From positions 1 through 7,748 of the forward strand of contig JAMBLK010000141.1 in the NCBI GenBank assembly GCA_023336855.1: 7,748 nt of DNA, read 5' to 3'. Shown here piece by piece: positions 6,206-7,748 of this stretch. A program made the position numbers and the translations under genes. How positions within the stretch are numbered: position 1 is the first letter of the stretch; each line of letters begins with the position of its first letter. Below the pieces are notes generated by a model, which worked only from the letters and a program-made list of their open reading frames with translations, searched no databases and was not told the DNA's origin. The DNA is from Actinomycetes bacterium. GTDB taxonomy: Bacteria > Actinomycetota > Acidimicrobiia > Spongiisociales > UBA5794.

Positions 6206-7591
6206 CTACTTGCTCCTCGCGATTGCTTCGAACGTCGCCGTGAAGTGCCTCAGCCAGGGGGCCTGTTCCACAATCCGGTAGCCGCCCATCTCGGATGCTC
6301 CGGCCGCAACGTCGATGACGACCTCGGCCACGTAGTCGATGTGGCTCTGCGTATACGTTCGGCGCGGAATGGCGAGCCGCACCAACTCCATGGCTGCCGG
6401 CTCGTCGGGTGCACCGTCGACTCCGGGTCGGCCGAACATTACTGTCCCGATCTCGACCCCTCGGACACCACCGTTTCGATAGAGCTCGATGGCGAGCGTC
6501 TGTGCCGGATACTCGTGCGGTGGGATGTGCGGCAGCATCGCCTTCGCGTCGATGTAGATGGCGTGGCCTCCCGCCGGCTGCACGATCGGGACACCCGCGG
6601 CGGAGACTTTGTCTGCGAGATACTCGGTTGAACGAATCCGGTAGCGCAGGTAGTTCTCGTCGAGAACCTCTTCGAGTCCCTGAGCGAGCGCCTCGAGGTC
6701 GTATCCGGCGAGACCGCCGTACGTGGGGAATCCTTCGGTCAAGATGAGCAGATTCCTCGCCTGTAGTGATGTCTCATGGTCGTTCATCGCGAGGAATCCG
6801 CCGATGTTGACCAAACCGTCCTTCTTCGCAGAGACTGTGCAACCATCGGCAAGAGAGAACATCTCGCGGGCGATCTCCTTGGGCGTCCGATCGGCGTAGC
6901 CCTCCTCGCGGATCTTGATGAACCAGGCGTTCTCGGCGAAGCGACACGCATCAAGGAAGAGCGGAATCCCGTACTCGTCGCAGACGGCCCGAACGGCGCG
7001 CAGGTTCTCCATCGAGACGGGTTGGCCTCCACCGGAGTTGTTCGTGATCGTCATCATCACGAGCGGCACCCGATCGACGCCCGCCTGATCGATGGACGCT
7101 CGCAAGGCAGCGATGTCCATGTTGCCCTTGAACGGAAGAACCTCCGATGGTTCGGACGCGGTGACGAGATCGATCGCCTCGGCACCCTGATATTCGACGT
7201 TTGCCCTCGTGGTGTCGAAGTGCGTGTTGTTCGGTACAACGTCTCCCTCGGAGACCATGACCGAGAAGAGGATCTTCTCCGCCGCGCGACCCTGATGGGT
7301 GGGGATCACCTCAGTGAAACCGGTGAGATCCTTCACCGCCTTCTCGAATCGGAAGAAGCTGCGGCTTCCCGCGTACGATTCGTCGCCGCGCATCATCCCC
7401 GCCCATTGCTCGGAGGACATCGCTCCGGTGCCCGAGTCGGTCAGCAGGTCGATGATCACTTCGTCGGCATGCAACCCGAAGAGATTGAAGCCGGCGCGTT
7501 CGAGGGCTGCCTCGCGTTCTTCGATGGTCGGCAGGTCGATCGCCTGGACGGTGTGGATACGGAATGGTTCGATGATGGTGCGGTACGGCAT
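6206..7591 (-). CDS. tnaA: Tryptophanase (tryptophan indole-lyase)
   Basis: This 461-residue cytosolic PLP enzyme should cleave L-tryptophan to indole, pyruvate and ammonia. Family landmarks are TDSGTGAMS (51-59), Y73 (the catalytic tyrosine, Y74 of E. coli TnaA), THQGR (98-102), N185, D214 and R217 that contact the cofactor, and the PLP lysine K257 in SAKKDG. R410 (IPRR) should hold the substrate carboxylate. The enzyme is separated from its sister tyrosine phenol-lyase by H449 in LRHFTA (His463 of TnaA; Phe in the lyase), D126 in FDTT (Thr in the lyase) and I381 in VEIG (Arg381 in the lyase). The stretch after K257 (LVNIGGFL) is nearer the tyrosine enzyme, so some mixed character exists. 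Length is normal (E. coli 471). On the minus strand AGAGGA sits 4 nt before the ATG. No tryptophan-containing TnaC-like leader and no tnaB transporter are seen in the window. Confidence 0.95.
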   Translation of the reverse strand: MPYRTIIEPFRIHTVQAIDLPTIEEREAALERAGFNLFGLHADEVIIDLLTDSGTGAMSSEQWAGMMRGDESYAGSRSFFRFEKAVKDLTGFTEVIPTHQGRAAEKILFSVMVSEGDVVPNNTHFDTTRANVEYQGAEAIDLVTASEPSEVLPFKGNMDIAALRASIDQAGVDRVPLVMMTITNNSGGGQPVSMENLRAVRAVCDEYGIPLFLDACRFAENAWFIKIREEGYADRTPKEIAREMFSLADGCTVSAKKDGLVNIGGFLAMNDHETSLQARNLLILTEGFPTYGGLAGYDLEALAQGLEEVLDENYLRYRIRSTEYLADKVSAAGVPIVQPAGGHAIYIDAKAMLPHIPPHEYPAQTLAIELYRNGGVRGVEIGTVMFGRPGVDGAPDEPAAMELVRLAIPRRTYTQSHIDYVAEVVIDVAAGASEMGGYRIVEQAPWLRHFTATFEAIARSK

Positions 7592-7669
7592 GGAGTCCTC
7601 TCGTTTCGCAGTAGGGGTGCCCTGATTCTCGCAGCCGCCGCGCCTCTCTGAGTCGGTAGGCTGCTGTTC
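7592..7669. promoter_or_regulatory. Divergent upstream region of tnaA
   Basis: On the minus strand a possible extended -10 (TGC then GAGAAT) lies about 35 nt before the tnaA ATG, with no convincing -35. On the plus strand TAGGCT (7657-7662) is a TANNNT box lying 7 nt before the ATG at 7670, the spacing expected for a leaderless gene reading rightward. Both are short-motif calls. Confidence 0.3.
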
Positions 7670-7748
7670 ATGTTGCGTCCTGGAAGTTGGACCAAGCCAG
7701 CGGGTGTGAGTCCCGTCCGGGTAGGTATCGGAGCGCCCGGTAGCAGAC
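7670..7748 (+). CDS. Possible N-terminus of a leaderless gene, cut by the window edge
   Basis: An ATG at 7670 opens a frame of 26 codons with no stop before the edge, beginning MLRPGSWTKP. A TAGGCT box ends 7 nt before the ATG, as in leaderless actinobacterial genes. The third-position GC of these codons is only about half, lower than in neighbouring genes, and no family is recognisable. The same bases can be read as structured RNA, so the two calls compete. Confidence 0.3.
   Translation, partial: MLRPGSWTKPAGVSPVRVGIGAPGSR
7690..7748 (+). ncRNA. Structured segment resembling the 5' part of a group II intron (edge-truncated)
   Basis: GCGGG (7700-7704) and CCCGT (7712-7716) form a short stem closing the loop TGTGAGT. 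A second stem, CCGGG with CCCGG (about 7717-7721 and 7736-7740), follows, then TAGCAGAC. The element GGGTGTGAGTCCC followed by a GC-rich stem and '-GTAGC-' is reminiscent of domain I of bacterial group II introns. This is pattern memory, not a search result. If correct, a reverse transcriptase/maturase gene should follow beyond 7748. Confidence 0.3.

Noticed and set aside
6776..7651. Plus-strand ORF (291 codons) opposite tnaA
   Set aside because: Antisense to a fully motif-supported tryptophanase; no recognisable domain of its own.
7592..7695. TnaC-type leader peptide upstream of tnaA
   Set aside because: The only upstream ATG on the minus strand (near 7672) opens a frame running into tnaA out of frame, without a tryptophan codon in the relevant stretch or an SD.
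7695..7720. T-arm-like stem (GCGGG, loop TGTGAGT, CCCGT) suggesting a tRNA
   Set aside because: The loop lacks the TTC of a T-loop, and no matching 7-bp acceptor arm or anticodon arm can be built around it.
1..7748. CRISPR array, phage, toxin-antitoxin or transposon signatures
   Set aside because: No regular spaced repeats, integrase, transposase or small toxin-like pairs were seen; genes are ordinary chromosomal types.

Overview
The window is GC-rich, with codon third positions mostly G or C. Several genes look leaderless: a TANNNT -10 box sits 6-9 nt before the ATG with no clear Shine-Dalgarno. Together with the protein styles, this suggests a high-GC actinobacterium, possibly of the Acidimicrobiia type. 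That placement is an inference from composition and gene style; no marker gene is present. I see no rRNA, tRNA, CRISPR array, transposase or integrase.

Layout. (1) 1-3840, minus strand: a two-gene operon for a heterodimeric ABC exporter (1836-3587, then 49-1839, overlapping by ATGA). It ends in a long hairpin that straddles the last stop codon (1-53). Upstream is a 5' leader of about 200 nt. It contains a -35-like TTGACA, an SD-preceded 21-codon ORF (3678-3743) and a textbook intrinsic terminator facing the operon (3630-3652). This has the architecture of a ribosome-controlled transcription attenuator, and the leader peptide ends in overlapping Arg-X-Arg motifs. (2) 3902-4594, plus strand: a single-pass membrane protein with an N-terminal zinc ribbon and an outside beta domain, divergent from the exporter. 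A strong dyad (3851-3886) lies just upstream. (3) 4613-5458, minus strand: a CPBP-family intramembrane protease, convergent with the previous gene. (4) 5509-6096, plus strand: an uncharacterised soluble protein, divergent from the protease across a 50-bp gap that carries two opposed promoters. (5) 6097-6205: an intergenic zone with three small dyads or repeats. (6) 6206-7591, minus strand: tryptophanase (tnaA). (7) 7592-7748: the divergent tnaA upstream region. The last ~80 nt are either a structured RNA resembling the 5' part of a group II intron or the start of a leaderless gene running off the edge.

Functional picture. The exporter pair forms one ABC transporter. The upstream subunit contributes a complete catalytic glutamate, and the downstream subunit has aspartate there, which is the usual pattern of asymmetric exporters. 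The leader ORF plus terminator in front of it resembles in layout the BmrB leader that controls the BmrC/BmrD multidrug exporter of Bacillus subtilis. This is the most interesting system here: a probable antibiotic-sensing (perhaps macrolide-sensing) attenuator controlling an exporter. The remaining genes appear to be independent single-gene transcription units; nothing in the sequence ties them to the exporter.
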